Positions 30,401-37,753 of a stretch of DNA of 64,000 bases are shown here, one piece after another. The position numbers and the translations under genes are program-made. The notes under the pieces were generated by a model, which was given only the letters and a program-made list of their open reading frames with translations, ran no database searches and had not been told where the DNA came from. Each line of letters opens with the position of its first letter. Position 1 is the stretch's first letter. The DNA comes from Murdochiella sp. Marseille-P8839 (GTDB lineage: Bacteria; Bacillota; Clostridia; Tissierellales; Peptoniphilaceae): the NCBI GenBank assembly GCA_019753405.1, contig JAIKLF010000002.1, positions 1 through 64,000 on the forward strand, in the 5' to 3' direction.

Positions 30401-30736
30401 GCAGGTTATCAGAAGATGGCCGGTACCATTACGCTTCGCTATACGGTGCCGGAAGATCTGTCTTCGACGACGGGGCGGACGCTGGGCGTGGTGGATGCCC
30501 AGGGCAACGTCCAAACTCCATACCTCTTTGAGGAAACGCAGATTGGCGGTGTCTGGACACCGACGTATGCTACGGGCTATGCACCCTTGGCCATCGAGAA
30601 TTATGTGTTTGTCCTGCCCTCCACGGCAGGCCCCGGTACCTTCTTCTTCACCTTGGCAGGCACCTTCCTCTTGGGACTCGCGATGAGCCTCAGAATAGCC
30701 GGCTCAAAACCGCGTCCGCGGCGGCGTCGCGGCTGA
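24434..30736 (+). CDS. Second large sortase-anchored adhesin (2,100 residues)
   Basis: The ATG is preceded by AGGAGG. A basic N-terminus and signal peptide (LLAMLLAFFMVLSFAL) lead to beta modules, a Cna_B domain (about residue 319, LTVNKTDEKGDPLSGVTFQL), a fibrinogen-binding-like beta domain (about 420-720), two Cna_B domains (about 756-960), a linker with three heptads of the APLRSVG type, and a VWA-like domain near residue 1125 whose MIDAS reads LMDNCSA rather than DxSxS. Further SpaA-type modules follow up to a terminal LPSTAG, hydrophobic helix and basic tail. The sorting region LP-TAGPGTF-FTLAG-FLLGLA is nearly the same as in the giant adhesin, so both probably use the same sortase. It is likely an alternative tip or a separately anchored adhesin. 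Confidence 0.85.
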   Translation: MNEQRSKKRMTKLLAMLLAFFMVLSFALPNKSETSFADSNDADEASLFSLLNNGKMNDGEPSGVPGAPGAPVAAQQAAGTYITVKDQYGNPVDNVYFNIDNTYNGIRYFGKAVNGALYIYNSATRQYEQRSLESAGFMESRYHKITVNTNTTVGDTTNYNVDPNAILAQFYIQGGVVMFSQGSANLILQSKAKPPAPVGDAMTAKDTKGKPAPGIAFLLYKEGEPNIQANLLSDSKGALTYTANANVFDARTLAAGTYTVKVTPQSSSDTAKATYVMDATKIYATFTVTDDGAGNKTVAFSPASSQNLVFPLIADLPKGEAKLTVNKTDEKGDPLSGVTFQLQGPVDSAAAGTRTSGPTGADGKTTFTNLAYGEYLLTELSAPDGYVVSKQVIHVMLGKDADTPIVGGTDVTKRLTLDSVTWNPPHVENGVNTIYPNQAESLSVDAVIQVPATARLAPGDFFTIQLSDNVDTYGLVQSKEQGLDIFADGGKLAEGKFDPTTRTITYTFTNLVKTFTANQIKLHTVLFIDKVKVPQEAKSPSTVTLSYGLRQTTPSTSSFQVFYRPYYYPQQTGGSNIGTMYSIYNPDKKTATTYIYVNPLTNKLKKGKLEISGKGSVLINALTDVKVYDGGSGSTDTMVPSWGVVPTNLTEVNDLSPVIDGNANKVTIDFGDRLDTGSQAYIVKVTTGYDPSSTEDLGMVAKLYGYFNGYWSRYYNYSYYDYDWAAAQTYMKFYEHEGTATGIGFDAEVTVSNPKNSIEWTKVNASGLPLEGAEFRLVRVQEGSEQTVIDKLVSNRDGRLSVSGLAPGSYKLYETKAPEGYEIPKDDTGKDKPLATFTVNDKGEIQNPDPADGKIVNGRLEGRFSVHKTDNAENEADRKPLKDTEFTLTPLKEDAGSWIVDTDKSPITKTTDAEGNLTFSALAIGKYQLKETKPSPGYVLRDTTWTVEVKEEVVDEAHPEIKRVVTTVTEDASPSLARSAAFGSASVSFGRELVPTSTKDTYLAPLLDHTMQRLQKAQDLLSSDAQEETSSFADGMLYSADAPLRSVGAPLRSAGDPLRSAGAGKYQYYNPVEVNGTKWPANVQEMDVDGDGQADYKITQTMEPDGTTPGQYKAKVKVEKMPETLELVVLMDNCSAFAQRNGLTFRAGDKIDRAQWGGIVGGTIEPYPTMYDWVDYYFRGVKDNYNNVTQEGRVTQLLQLIEKKYPNAKVTLLGAGGRNLKEPYRFNKPYISQPIGKAIQFNKGMNPTVEDNRNAPQPTWDFTGFYGRAGLQEAMNQAYQTLNQSDAKKKSFFYLQGFPNIMTYTWWWDAAKQDFANIKNVAQVNWLVELDPSAYDNTFLTPGEYRANGLPDPSQVHILQNTLRYWTDKDQYWNQVDKAAMESAYNQAISAIAQEITNDVSSDTKLNLQIQLADNVLWRTAPSVDASMTTAGVSYDAATGSLTKSDFTMTSDKPLTFNYYIKANSQASGAKLNVFENINRAKTSGLQVNTTKPDGTVESTTSAIPIPQLRIPGWETTVTKYWYGNSDADNASFQTFPEAGETPPTAPTSSLDTAKRKASQVLIYSNTVYSDDPETKIGLGQKLKSPYESLAFTEALPYYDNDGKPITYQATEYHDPIFHTKMNLVKNDTTLKQTFHIGAQMDPVVVKTDIFVTNQWGSGTKPEDQVPVTAKLLAFRKNTDGSETPLTDAELETLIGEGKPTSITLDAKGNWKGAFTDLPTSQVVNGQATEIVYRVKEVPLPGFDVSYLYDFQEVTQLDGTTKPTHYVTIVNQKHTLVSVTNVPNEVDFYKVNGSGKALAGATFTLQKETETPGTWADVAGYVDIATVQVTETGVQREKLHFEKLDPGNYRLNETTVPTGYKEPTNPVATFTVSETTGKVEKVKALNASGVLTDGSSGVAIFNVSKDRPGVDFYLDKRGGVQGETLHRLTSGTLVMKLEKTDDTSKSMTVTFDLSQDYENISNTGTRGLKITIPADWPAGDYVLSEVTAPAGYQKMAGTITLRYTVPEDLSSTTGRTLGVVDAQGNVQTPYLFEETQIGGVWTPTYATGYAPLAIENYVFVLPSTAGPGTFFFTLAGTFLLGLAMSLRIAGSKPRPRRRRG

Positions 30737-30775
30737 ATAGCTGGCTCAAAACTGCGGCCGTGGCGGCGCAACTGA
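30694..30775 (+). repeat. Tandem duplication across the adhesin stop codon
   Basis: About 40 bases around the stop (GAATAGCCGGCTCAAAACCG and following) are repeated once with a few changes (AATAGCTGGCTCAAAACTGC). The second copy is after the stop and noncoding. It suggests slippage in the GC-rich 3' end. Confidence 0.5.
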
Positions 30776-32226
30776 AGGCGCGAGCACTGCCGGAAATGCT
30801 GCTTCGTTGCTGGACTTGTGGTCCTTTGGCGTAGTGGCGTGGTTTTATGCGGAGCGCCGCAGGAATCGATGTTGGCGGTGCAGTTTGAAAGTGGAGCGCC
30901 GCTTGGAATGACGTTGGCGGCGCGGTATGAAGAAGGAGCGCCGCTTGGAATGATGTTGGCGGCGCGGTTTTAGCATAATAAATTATGCGCGACCCTGGCT
31001 GAGCGGAATGAAGTGCCGCAGCCAGGGTCACTTTATGTCTGTCTAGCCCTGGCTGGAGAAAATGTCGTGTCGTAGCCAGGGTTTCTTTACGTCTGTCAAA
31101 CCCTGGCTACGAAAAACAACGTGTGCCAGCCAGGGTCAGGTACACTCTGTCGAACCCTGGCTGGAGCAAACGCCGTGTTGTAGCCAGGGCCTGTTTAGGC
31201 TCGCCGAATCCTGGCTACGAAAAACAACGCGTATCAGCCAGGGTCAAGCACGCTCTGCCGAGCCCTGGCTGGAGAAAACGTCGTATCGTAGCCAGGGTTT
31301 CTTCACGTCTGCCAAACCCTGGCTACGAAAAACAACGCGTGCCAGCCAGGGTCAGGTTTGCTCTTTCGAACCCCGGCTGGCGAAAACCCCATGTCGTAGC
31401 CAGGGCCTTTTCACGTCTGCCGAGCCCTGACTGCAAAAAACAATGCAAGCCAGCCAGGGCCGATATTCTTTTTTCGACCCTGGCTGAGAAAAAACTTTTC
31501 TCAGCCAGGGTCGGCGCCCCTGTCCAGCGGAACAAACGTACGCCAGCCAGGGGCGAGGAAGCGGAGCGCCGCTGAAATCGTCGTTGGCAGCGCGTTTACC
31601 AAAGAGGAGCCGCCTTCGGCGGCGTTTTCAAACTCGCCGGCCGCAGGCCGGCTCCATATGGCGCCTTGGCGCCACGACGTTATAGAAACGTCTATTTTGT
31701 TTTGACTCATCATAAAGCGGTTAGGACAATGTCGTTTGCTGTATCCGAAAATGTGAAAAGTGTAAAAAGGGACACAACTTTTTGCTACGAAAGCATGAAT
31801 TTGTGTCCGAAATTTCTAAAAGCGGAAAAAAGGATACACTTTATCGGCTTGAACACGTAAAATGGTGTCCGAAAATATGAAAAGTGTAAAAAGGGACACA
31901 ACTTTTGGCGGCGGAAGCATGAATTTGTGTCCGAAATTTCTAAAAGCGGAAAAAAGGGATACACTTTGCCGGCTTGAACACGTAAAATGGTGTCCGAAAA
32001 TGCGAAAAGTGCAAAAAAAGGACACACATTTGGCTGCGAAAGCATGAATTCGTGTCCGCAATTTCAAAAAGTACAAAAAAAGGACACAATAATGCATCAA
32101 ATGACGAGAAACTTGTGTCCTAAAATCCGGAAGATGGAAAAAAGGATACAATCTGTGGTCGAGTCCAAGAGATTATTTCAAGCTCGACCAAGAATGCGCA
32201 CCAAGAATGCGCATTGAATATCTTTC
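30737..32226. repeat. Gene-free field of three palindromic repeat families
   Basis: From about 30840 to 30972 there are GCGCCGC/GCGGCGC hairpins. From about 30984 to 31556 a run of CCCTGGCT/AGCCAGGG hairpins alternates two loop types, giving a dimer of about 124 bases repeated about four times. At 31606-31655 is a copy of the double-hairpin element. From about 31745 to 32150 come five units built on GTGTCC...GGACAC. Reading frames that cross it (for example 31062-31430) only translate repeats. The field follows the 3' end of the second adhesin gene and precedes an unrelated gene. Confidence 0.75.
31745..32150. repeat. GTGTCC/GGACAC palindromic repeats, first array
   Basis: About five units of the form GTGTCCGAAAATNTGAAAAG, a short A-rich stretch, then GGGACACA. 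The same family, with arms GTGTCC and GGACAC and an inner AAAANGCAAANNGCGAAAA core, returns at 56464-56750 in another intergenic region. Each unit can form a hairpin with an A-rich loop. Confidence 0.7.
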
Positions 32227-32280
32227 TTGCCGGTGCTATATTTCGAAATAAAGAGAATTTTTAATACGGAGGTAGCTGCC

Positions 32281-32730
32281 ATGATGATGAGTCCTAAGAG
32301 GTTCTATGACGAGGAAATGCCGAAAAAGCAAATCCCATCCTTTGGTGCAAGCATTCCTTTTATCCGGCAAATTTATTTTTCCTATGCAGTGTTTTTTTCT
32401 CAACAAGAAGAAAGAACAATCACTCTTTCGGGAGACGATTTGTCTCTGGAAGTCAGTAATCGTATGCAGGAAGGGAGTGATGCCCCGCCATTTGTCCAGG
32501 AATTTCCCGGCAGAAAACAGGATTTTCTTGATGCCTTCGCTTCTCTGCATATCGGAGAGTGGGAGCCTTGGTATTGCGATTATCGTGTGCTGGACGGAAC
32601 CTCCTGGACACTGATTATCCGTTTTTGTAATGGGCAAGATGAAGTAGAAATACATGGCCGTAACGCCTACCCCGATAATTTTGATGATTTCTATGACCTG
32701 ATAAAATTAGAAGAAAATAATACATTCTAA
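32281..32730 (+). CDS. Small conserved-looking protein of unknown function
   Basis: This 149-residue soluble protein is started at 32281, where GGAGG precedes ATGATGATG; an upstream in-frame ATG at 32227 lacks a site. It has no signal peptide or membrane span. Its C-terminal half carries the pattern WEPWYCDYRVLDGTSW followed by EIHGRNAYPDNFDDFYDLI, which looks like a folded, acidic alpha/beta domain and recalls small uncharacterised Bacillota proteins with a DGTxW motif. I cannot assign a function. It lies 27 bases before the DNA glycosylase gene and may share its transcript. Confidence 0.6.
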   Translation: MMMSPKRFYDEEMPKKQIPSFGASIPFIRQIYFSYAVFFSQQEERTITLSGDDLSLEVSNRMQEGSDAPPFVQEFPGRKQDFLDAFASLHIGEWEPWYCDYRVLDGTSWTLIIRFCNGQDEVEIHGRNAYPDNFDDFYDLIKLEENNTF

Positions 32731-32757
32731 TCATTCACAGGAAAGGAAAAAGTTACG

Positions 32758-33264
32758 ATGGCACCAAAAGAGCAGGGCAGGGCGCAAACGATCACGCATC
32801 CGCTGGAGCCCGTCTATCGATCGGATTCAAAACTCCTTATTCTGGGCTCTTTTCCCTCAGTAAAAACACGGGAATATGGATTTTTTTATGGTCATCCCGC
32901 AAATCGTTTCTGGCCGCTTATGGCAGCGCTTTTTCAGGAAGACGTCCCCATGGAGATTCCTGATCGGAGAGCGTTTCTCCTTCGTCACAAAATCGCCGTT
33001 TATGATAGCATCTATCAATGCGACATTATCGGATCCAGCGATGCCAGTATTCAGAACGTCATTCCCACCGACCTACAAAAGATTTTTGCCACTGCCGATA
33101 TTCACCGGGTTTTTTGTAACGGGGCAACGTCCTATTTTTATTATCAGAAGTATCATGCGAAAGGCAGTGGAATTCCGGGAATCAAACTCCCTTCTACCAG
33201 CCCTGCCAACGCAAGGTATCGTCTGGCCGATTTGCTGGAGGAATGGAAAATAATTTTGGATTAA
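32758..33264 (+). CDS. DNA-deoxyinosine/uracil glycosylase-type enzyme (UDG superfamily)
   Basis: This 168-residue protein matches the UDG-superfamily group annotated as DNA-deoxyinosine (hypoxanthine) glycosylase. Characteristic segments are LLILGSFPSVKTRE near residue 24 (substrate pocket), FFYGHPANRFWPLM near 43, and the C-terminal motif LPSTSPANARYR near 148, equivalent to the second active-site loop. Such enzymes excise deaminated bases to start base excision repair in the cytoplasm. Length is normal for the group. The gene ends 11 bases before the convergent potassium channel gene. A 32-base segment coding for the C-terminal motif is duplicated with one mismatch at 36262-36293. Confidence 0.8.
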   Translation: MAPKEQGRAQTITHPLEPVYRSDSKLLILGSFPSVKTREYGFFYGHPANRFWPLMAALFQEDVPMEIPDRRAFLLRHKIAVYDSIYQCDIIGSSDASIQNVIPTDLQKIFATADIHRVFCNGATSYFYYQKYHAKGSGIPGIKLPSTSPANARYRLADLLEEWKIILD

Positions 33265-33275
33265 TCGGTGCGGCA

Positions 33276-34277
33276 CTAGTTATCGCCTAAATGGCGCAGC
33301 TGTTCCACTTGCTCTTCCCTTCCCAGTACAATGAGGACATCGCCGAGTTGGAAGGTATAGTCCGATGGCGGATTGAAGAGCATTTTTCCATCCTCCTTCT
33401 TTTTAATGGCGAGGACAGTTAGGCCAGTTTTATCCGGGATTTGCGCTTCCCGTAGTGTTTTGTTTTCCAGATAGGAGCTGTTTTTGACGACGACTTCTTC
33501 TAAGTCCAATTCTACGTCACCGATACGCGTAACGATATCTAAAAACGAGATGATGTTGGGCTTGATCATGAGAGACGCCATTCTTTTTCCGCTAATTTCC
33601 ACGGCGGAGAGCGTTTTGTTTGCGCCTACTTTCAATAATTTTTCTCTTCCGGATTTTGTTATGGAGTTGGCGATAATATAGATGTTTTTATTTAAATTTC
33701 GTGCCGTCAGCACCGTAACAATGTTATCCACTTCGCTATCGAGCACGGCAAAAAGACCCTTGGCCTGTTCAATGCCGGCCTGCTCCAATACGCGTTCTTC
33801 TGTGGAATGCCCTTCGACCACTAAAATATCATGATGACTGTAGTCGTCAAGATCTTCCCGATTATCGGTGATGACCACAAAAGGCAAATTCTCTGCAACA
33901 AAACTTTCTATAATGACTTCAGCCAACTCTCCGGATCCGCACAAGATGTAATGATCACGAAGAGCAGAAATTTTTCTGTCCATTTTCTTTCCTTTCCATA
34001 AATCTGCAAGCTGCCCTTCCACAATCATTGCTACGACGGTTGTAAATGCATAGCCGACGATGCCGACTCCCAAAAAGATCATGAATACGGAAAAAAGCTC
34101 TGACTGGTTGCTGGTGGTGCCGATTTCTCCGAATCCGACCGTAGAGATGGTGATGACGGTCATGTACAGCGCATCCACGAAGTCAATCTTTAACAAGTTC
34201 ATGTATCCGATCACTCCAATCACGAGCAGAAGAGCGAAGGCATATAAAATAAACTTAAGTTTTCGTTTTATTTCCAT
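33276..34277 (-). CDS. Potassium channel with cytoplasmic TrkA-N/TrkA-C (RCK) domains
   Basis: A 333-residue two-TM channel of the MthK type. The first helix (FILYAFALLLVIGVIGYM) is followed by a pore loop with selectivity filter TISTVGFGE and a second helix (VFMIFLGVGIVGYAFTTVVAM). After a short linker, residues about 105-225 form a TrkA-N nucleotide-binding domain (HYILCGSGELAEVIIESF) and the rest a TrkA-C domain ending in GDVLIVLGREEQVEQL. The filter has GFGE instead of the more common GYGD, a known variant. It stands alone, convergent with the glycosylase gene. Gating ligand cannot be predicted. Confidence 0.88.
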   Translation of the reverse strand: MEIKRKLKFILYAFALLLVIGVIGYMNLLKIDFVDALYMTVITISTVGFGEIGTTSNQSELFSVFMIFLGVGIVGYAFTTVVAMIVEGQLADLWKGKKMDRKISALRDHYILCGSGELAEVIIESFVAENLPFVVITDNREDLDDYSHHDILVVEGHSTEERVLEQAGIEQAKGLFAVLDSEVDNIVTVLTARNLNKNIYIIANSITKSGREKLLKVGANKTLSAVEISGKRMASLMIKPNIISFLDIVTRIGDVELDLEEVVVKNSSYLENKTLREAQIPDKTGLTVLAIKKKEDGKMLFNPPSDYTFQLGDVLIVLGREEQVEQLRHLGDN

Positions 34278-34364
34278 GATGTCCTCCCTGTGCTCCGATC
34301 ATAATCGATAGGACAGAAGAAAGCTATATGGGGAGAAAAAACAAAGCCCAATGGTGCCCACATC

Positions 34365-34410
34365 CAAATCATGTATAATCAAGGTATTCACTGATTTCAA
34401 AGAGCGCAGA
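34365..34410 (+). repeat. Duplicated promoter segment, copy 1
   Basis: The string CATGTATAATCAAGGTATTC and the following ACTGATTTCAAAGAGC are also found at 39667-39711, where they lie directly upstream of the DUF3825 gene. The block contains TATAAT (34375-34380). Copy 1 is detached from that gene and instead precedes a short orphan region with a palindrome, a mini-ORF and a terminator. Confidence 0.65.
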
Positions 34411-34471
34411 AGAAGATGGACGCACGTAGAACATATTCTCGACTGGAATCGTTTCGTGCAAAAAGATGTTT

Positions 34472-34492
34472 ATTCAAATACCCTATTTGAAT
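34472..34492 (+). promoter_or_regulatory. Perfect 9-3-9 inverted repeat before the mini-ORF
   Basis: ATTCAAATA-CCC-TATTTGAAT is a perfect inverted repeat, followed at 34501 by a TATAAATAGGAGAGG stretch. Its size and AT-rich arms fit an operator for a dimeric regulator, but no promoter can be fixed around it with confidence. Confidence 0.4.
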
Positions 34493-34522
34493 GCATACTC
34501 TATAAATAGGAGAGGACGGATC

Positions 34523-34600
34523 ATGCTCGATGATGCCGGTTATCCTTACTGTCGGTGGTCGCGCATCATGAACAGAATGTCCCCAACTTCGTTTTGTTAA
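34523..34600 (+). CDS. 25-residue mini-ORF ending in a terminator
   Basis: The frame encodes MLDDAGYPYCRWSRIMNRMS followed by PTSFC. It starts eight bases after AGGAGAGG, and its stop codon lies inside the terminator hairpin at 34583-34609. It could be a leader peptide, a small regulatory peptide or a remnant of a lost gene. No homologue is recognised. Confidence 0.35.
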   Translation: MLDDAGYPYCRWSRIMNRMSPTSFC

Positions 34601-34619
34601 CGAAGTTGGCGCATTTTTT
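34583..34619 (+). terminator. Rho-independent terminator
   Basis: An 11-pair stem CCAACTTCGTT/AACGAAGTTGG with a TTGTT loop is followed after CGCA by six T residues. It ends the short transcript that would run from the copy-1 promoter near 34375. Confidence 0.8.
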
Positions 34620-34798
34620 CTTCTCGTCCTTTCTCCTCCTATAGATTTCGATATCGTCGGAAGCATTACTTACTATAATGAAAGCAGATCCTGAGACAAA
34701 TCATGTCCTGTTTAAGAAATCGTGTTATTTGCTCACTTTGTGTCCTGTTCCTTTTGTAGACGATTTGGTAAACCTACAGTGTAAGGAGGTAACCAAGG

Positions 34799-35027
34799 AT
34801 GAATCAGTTGAAAATTGGAAAGTTTCTTGCAGCGTTAAGAAAAGAAAAGCAAATGACACAGGAGCAACTTGCCGGACACCTTTTCCATTGGCTTTTTCAA
34901 AGGATTTACCCTTCCGCTCACCTTCCTTGCCTTGCTTTTTAGCATCGCTCATGCTTCCGGTACCTTGGCCAAAGTATATAAATTTAAAAAAAGAGCATTG
35001 AATCGAAGCAAAAAGGGCATGATGTAA
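34799..35027 (+). pseudogene. Internally deleted XRE-type regulator with C-terminal membrane segment
   Basis: After AAGGAGG, an ATG at 34799 begins MNQLKIGKFLAALRKEKQMT and then QEQLAG, the start of a Cro/C1-type helix-turn-helix. The motif breaks off at about 34877, before the recognition helix, and that frame stops at 34942. From about 34881 the next frame over reads FSIGFFKGFTLPLTFLALLF, a membrane helix, and continues to a basic tail ending KKGMM at 35027. The simplest reading is a regulator with a membrane tail that lost its middle by deletion. Confidence 0.6.
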
Positions 35028-35126
35028 TATAAGCGCATAGTATGCGGAAAGCATCTGTGCGAATTTCGTTGCGACATTTGCACTATATTAACTTAGAGAA
35101 GAAAGGTAGTATCGAGAAAAATCCGC

Positions 35127-36203
35127 ATGAAAAAATCAAAGAAAAAAGTAGTACGAAGAATCATGGTGATCACTGTTATTGTATTAATGATAGGCGCTTT
35201 GTGGGTCTTTTCTGCAATTCTTTATGAGGAGAACATTAATCAGCGATTTGAAAGTTATAAACCGCTGATGTTGCAAGTTGAAGACTTTGAAGGATTGAAA
35301 CGAACAAAGTATACGTTTCCTTCCGATAAGGGACAAATGCTGACGGGATATTGCTACCATTCGGGGAGTAATCCGCACGGCATCATTATCATCGCCCATG
35401 GTTTTGGCGGCGGTGGTCATAATTCATATTTGGATTGTATCAACTACTTTGCACAGCATGGATACGTTGTATTTGCCTACGATGCTACCGGAAATGATGA
35501 AAGCGAAGGTGAAGGTATAGGGGGATTTCCGCAAGGCGTGATTGATTTGGATTATGCGATATCCTTTGTCGAAGACAGTGGAAATTTTCCGGATTTACCG
35601 ATTGGCTTGTTTGGACATAGCTGGGGCGGCTATAGCGTTTGTAGTGTACTTACGTATCACCCTGAGGTGAAGGCAGTTATTGCATGTTGTGGAACCAACA
35701 GCTCTTCGAATATTTTTGAGGTCGGAGGAAAGAAAGAGGCGGGCAATGGTATTTATGCGATGATGCCGTTTGTGAAAATCCATGAATGGATGAAATATGA
35801 GAAGTACGCTACGAACACAGCAATGGATGGCTTTAAGGCAAGTGATGCAGCCATATTGATTGCACATAGCGAGGATGACGAGACGGTGCCTATACAGTAT
35901 GGATACGATTTATATTATCAAAAATATAAGAGTGATCCGAGATTTACTTTTCTCCGTTTTCAAGACAAAGGGCATAGTTATTTTTTCGATGATAAAAACA
36001 ACACTTACCGTGAAGAGTTCAACTCTACATTTAAAAAATGGGCGGATACTCTGGACTATGATTACAAAGCAGAGGAAAACAAGCAGCGTTTTATGAAGGA
36101 CAAAGCGCAGTATATTGAAGAACATCTTGATAGAAAACGATGGAGTAACCGGCTTGATATCAACCTGTTTGAACAATTTGTTGCCTTTTATGATGAGAAC
36201 TAA
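35127..36203 (+). CDS. Membrane-anchored alpha/beta hydrolase
   Basis: This 358-residue protein has a basic N-terminus and one uncleaved-looking TM segment (IMVITVIVLMIGALWVFSAIL), then an extracytoplasmic alpha/beta-hydrolase domain. The oxyanion region is IIIAHGFGGGGH, the nucleophile elbow is LFGHSWGGYS (Ser around residue 170), the acid is in AHSEDDETVP and the His in QDKGHSYFF. This is the layout of serine hydrolases acting on small esters or peptides; the substrate is unknown. The ribosome site is weak (AGAAAAATC), so expression may be low. It is the first of three secreted serine hydrolases in a row, separated from the next by a remnant-bearing gap. Confidence 0.78.
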   Translation: MKKSKKKVVRRIMVITVIVLMIGALWVFSAILYEENINQRFESYKPLMLQVEDFEGLKRTKYTFPSDKGQMLTGYCYHSGSNPHGIIIIAHGFGGGGHNSYLDCINYFAQHGYVVFAYDATGNDESEGEGIGGFPQGVIDLDYAISFVEDSGNFPDLPIGLFGHSWGGYSVCSVLTYHPEVKAVIACCGTNSSSNIFEVGGKKEAGNGIYAMMPFVKIHEWMKYEKYATNTAMDGFKASDAAILIAHSEDDETVPIQYGYDLYYQKYKSDPRFTFLRFQDKGHSYFFDDKNNTYREEFNSTFKKWADTLDYDYKAEENKQRFMKDKAQYIEEHLDRKRWSNRLDINLFEQFVAFYDEN

Positions 36204-36663
36204 GAAAATGTGGATCACCTGCGGCTGAAGACAATCGATAATTCCTTTAAAAAATTATCATTCTACCAGCCCTGCCAACGCTAGGTATCGTTGCCGTGTT
36301 TTCGTTGTTTGGATATTTGTATAGCAACGGTTTAGAAAATCCGTCGATGCAGGAAGCCCTAATGACTGGTTTGCTCTGGGCAGCCATCTGCATACGAAGA
36401 CTATGATATTTGAAGGTTTTACACTCTCTGTTGTTATGAGAAGGCGTTCCTTCCAGTATGAAGAGTGGCCAAGTTGTTCGTCTTACAATTATTCACGCAC
36501 CAACTATGCTATTGAAGAAAAGAGACATAAACGGCAACAATCTTCATTTTGGTGAAAATGCCGGTCTTGCCAATTGTGGCGAAAAAAGAATTTACCTCTT
36601 CTTAATTTATTCCATAAAAAGCTAATATACAGTTTATGTGCAGAGCCGATTAGGGAGGGCAAT
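36204..36663 (+). other. Gap with gene remnants
   Basis: No intact gene is present. At 36262-36293 is a 32-base near-copy of the glycosylase C-terminal motif region, and a membrane-protein fragment runs from 36251 to 36406. The rest (36407-36640) shows only broken frames. Confidence 0.5.
36251..36406 (+). pseudogene. Membrane-protein fragment
   Basis: The frame reads KIIILPALPTLGIVAVFSLF followed by GYLYSNGLENPSMQEALMTG and LLWAAICI, i.e. one TM helix, a polar loop and the start of a second helix, then stops at 36404. There is no start codon with a ribosome site. It looks like a piece of a multi-spanning membrane protein cut on both sides. Confidence 0.45.
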
Positions 36664-37725
36664 GTGCATAAAGAAGTGGCAAAAATAATAAAAGCGTTGG
36701 GAATAATGATCTTCATGCTTTTGATCCTCGTGGTTATCGCTCATGTTGTGGGAAGAGCTTGGAATAAGCGAACACCTCGCGACGGTATTAATGAGTCAAT
36801 GGTTGTTGACGTCAATGGCAGTAGGCAATGGATCAACATTTACGGCCAAAACAAAAAGAACCCGGTGCTGCTCTATCTACATGGCGGACCCGGCGCTTCG
36901 ACGAGTGCCGTTGACTATGTGTTTACCAGAAAATGGTCCGATATTTATACCGTTGTCACTTGGGATCAACGTAATTGCGGAAAAAGTTATGATGCCTCAC
37001 AGAACGATTTTGTGTTGACGAAGGCTATCCTTTTGGAAGATGGAAAACAGATTACCGAGTTCCTTCGAAAGCATTTGGGTGTCGATAAGATCACAATACT
37101 TGGCCATTCTTGGGGATCCTTATACGGGGCGAATTTGGTTCAGATGTATCCGCAATACTTTACTTTATTTATTGGAACCGGACAGCTGGTAGACCCTGTT
37201 GAAAATGAAAAAGCCTTCAAAGAAGCTGCCGCAAAGTGGGCAGAAAGTGACACGGAGGCAATGCAACTGGTGGAGAAGCTTAAGCCGGAAGAAATGGATC
37301 AAGAATACGTTGACGCCAGGAATTCGCTGTTGACGAAGTTTGGATATAGCATGATGAAAGACGGTACAGATTATAATTTTCTTACCACGGTGTTATTCAA
37401 TCCCCATTATTCTCTTACCGATTGGCTGGTCTATCTCCAGGAAGATTCGAGGGGATATTTAGAGTTTTTTCGGTCGGATGCGTTAGAGGATTTTTCCATA
37501 AAGGATAAGTTCGTTTACTCCGTTCCGTATATCAACATCAATGGAGACATGGATTTTCAGGCAAATTACCAATTGGCTCAAAACTATTATGAAGGGGTGA
37601 TTGCACCGGCAAAAGGCATGATCATCATGAAAAACACCAGTCATGGTTTATTGGAATCCAAATCCGAAGAATTTTCGAATGTAGTTCATGACATATTTGA
37701 AAAGTATAAGCGGCTCTATAAATGA
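36664..37725 (+). CDS. Membrane-anchored proline-iminopeptidase-like hydrolase
   Basis: A 353-residue protein started at the GTG at 36664, because GGGAGGG lies five bases upstream; a longer frame from 36574 has no site. After a TM segment (LGIMIFMLLILVVIAHVV) comes an alpha/beta-hydrolase of the S33 type: oxyanion motif LLYLHGGPGAST, DQRNCGKS, nucleophile in ILGHSWGSLYG (Ser around residue 150), a cap domain, Asp in INGDMDFQ and His in NTSHGL. S33 enzymes are prolyl aminopeptidases or esterases; anchoring outside the membrane points to peptide scavenging or signalling, which is inference. The next gene starts 28 bases later. Confidence 0.82.
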   Translation: MHKEVAKIIKALGIMIFMLLILVVIAHVVGRAWNKRTPRDGINESMVVDVNGSRQWINIYGQNKKNPVLLYLHGGPGASTSAVDYVFTRKWSDIYTVVTWDQRNCGKSYDASQNDFVLTKAILLEDGKQITEFLRKHLGVDKITILGHSWGSLYGANLVQMYPQYFTLFIGTGQLVDPVENEKAFKEAAAKWAESDTEAMQLVEKLKPEEMDQEYVDARNSLLTKFGYSMMKDGTDYNFLTTVLFNPHYSLTDWLVYLQEDSRGYLEFFRSDALEDFSIKDKFVYSVPYININGDMDFQANYQLAQNYYEGVIAPAKGMIIMKNTSHGLLESKSEEFSNVVHDIFEKYKRLYK

Positions 37726-37753
37726 TGAGTGAACGACGGTGAAAGGAGATGGA

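Noticed and set aside
31062-31575. Open frames of 122 and 150 codons across the CCCTGG array
   Set aside because: The predicted proteins are only the repeat translated (periodic W-L-x-K-T and SQG patterns), there is no ribosome site, and frames overlap on one strand.
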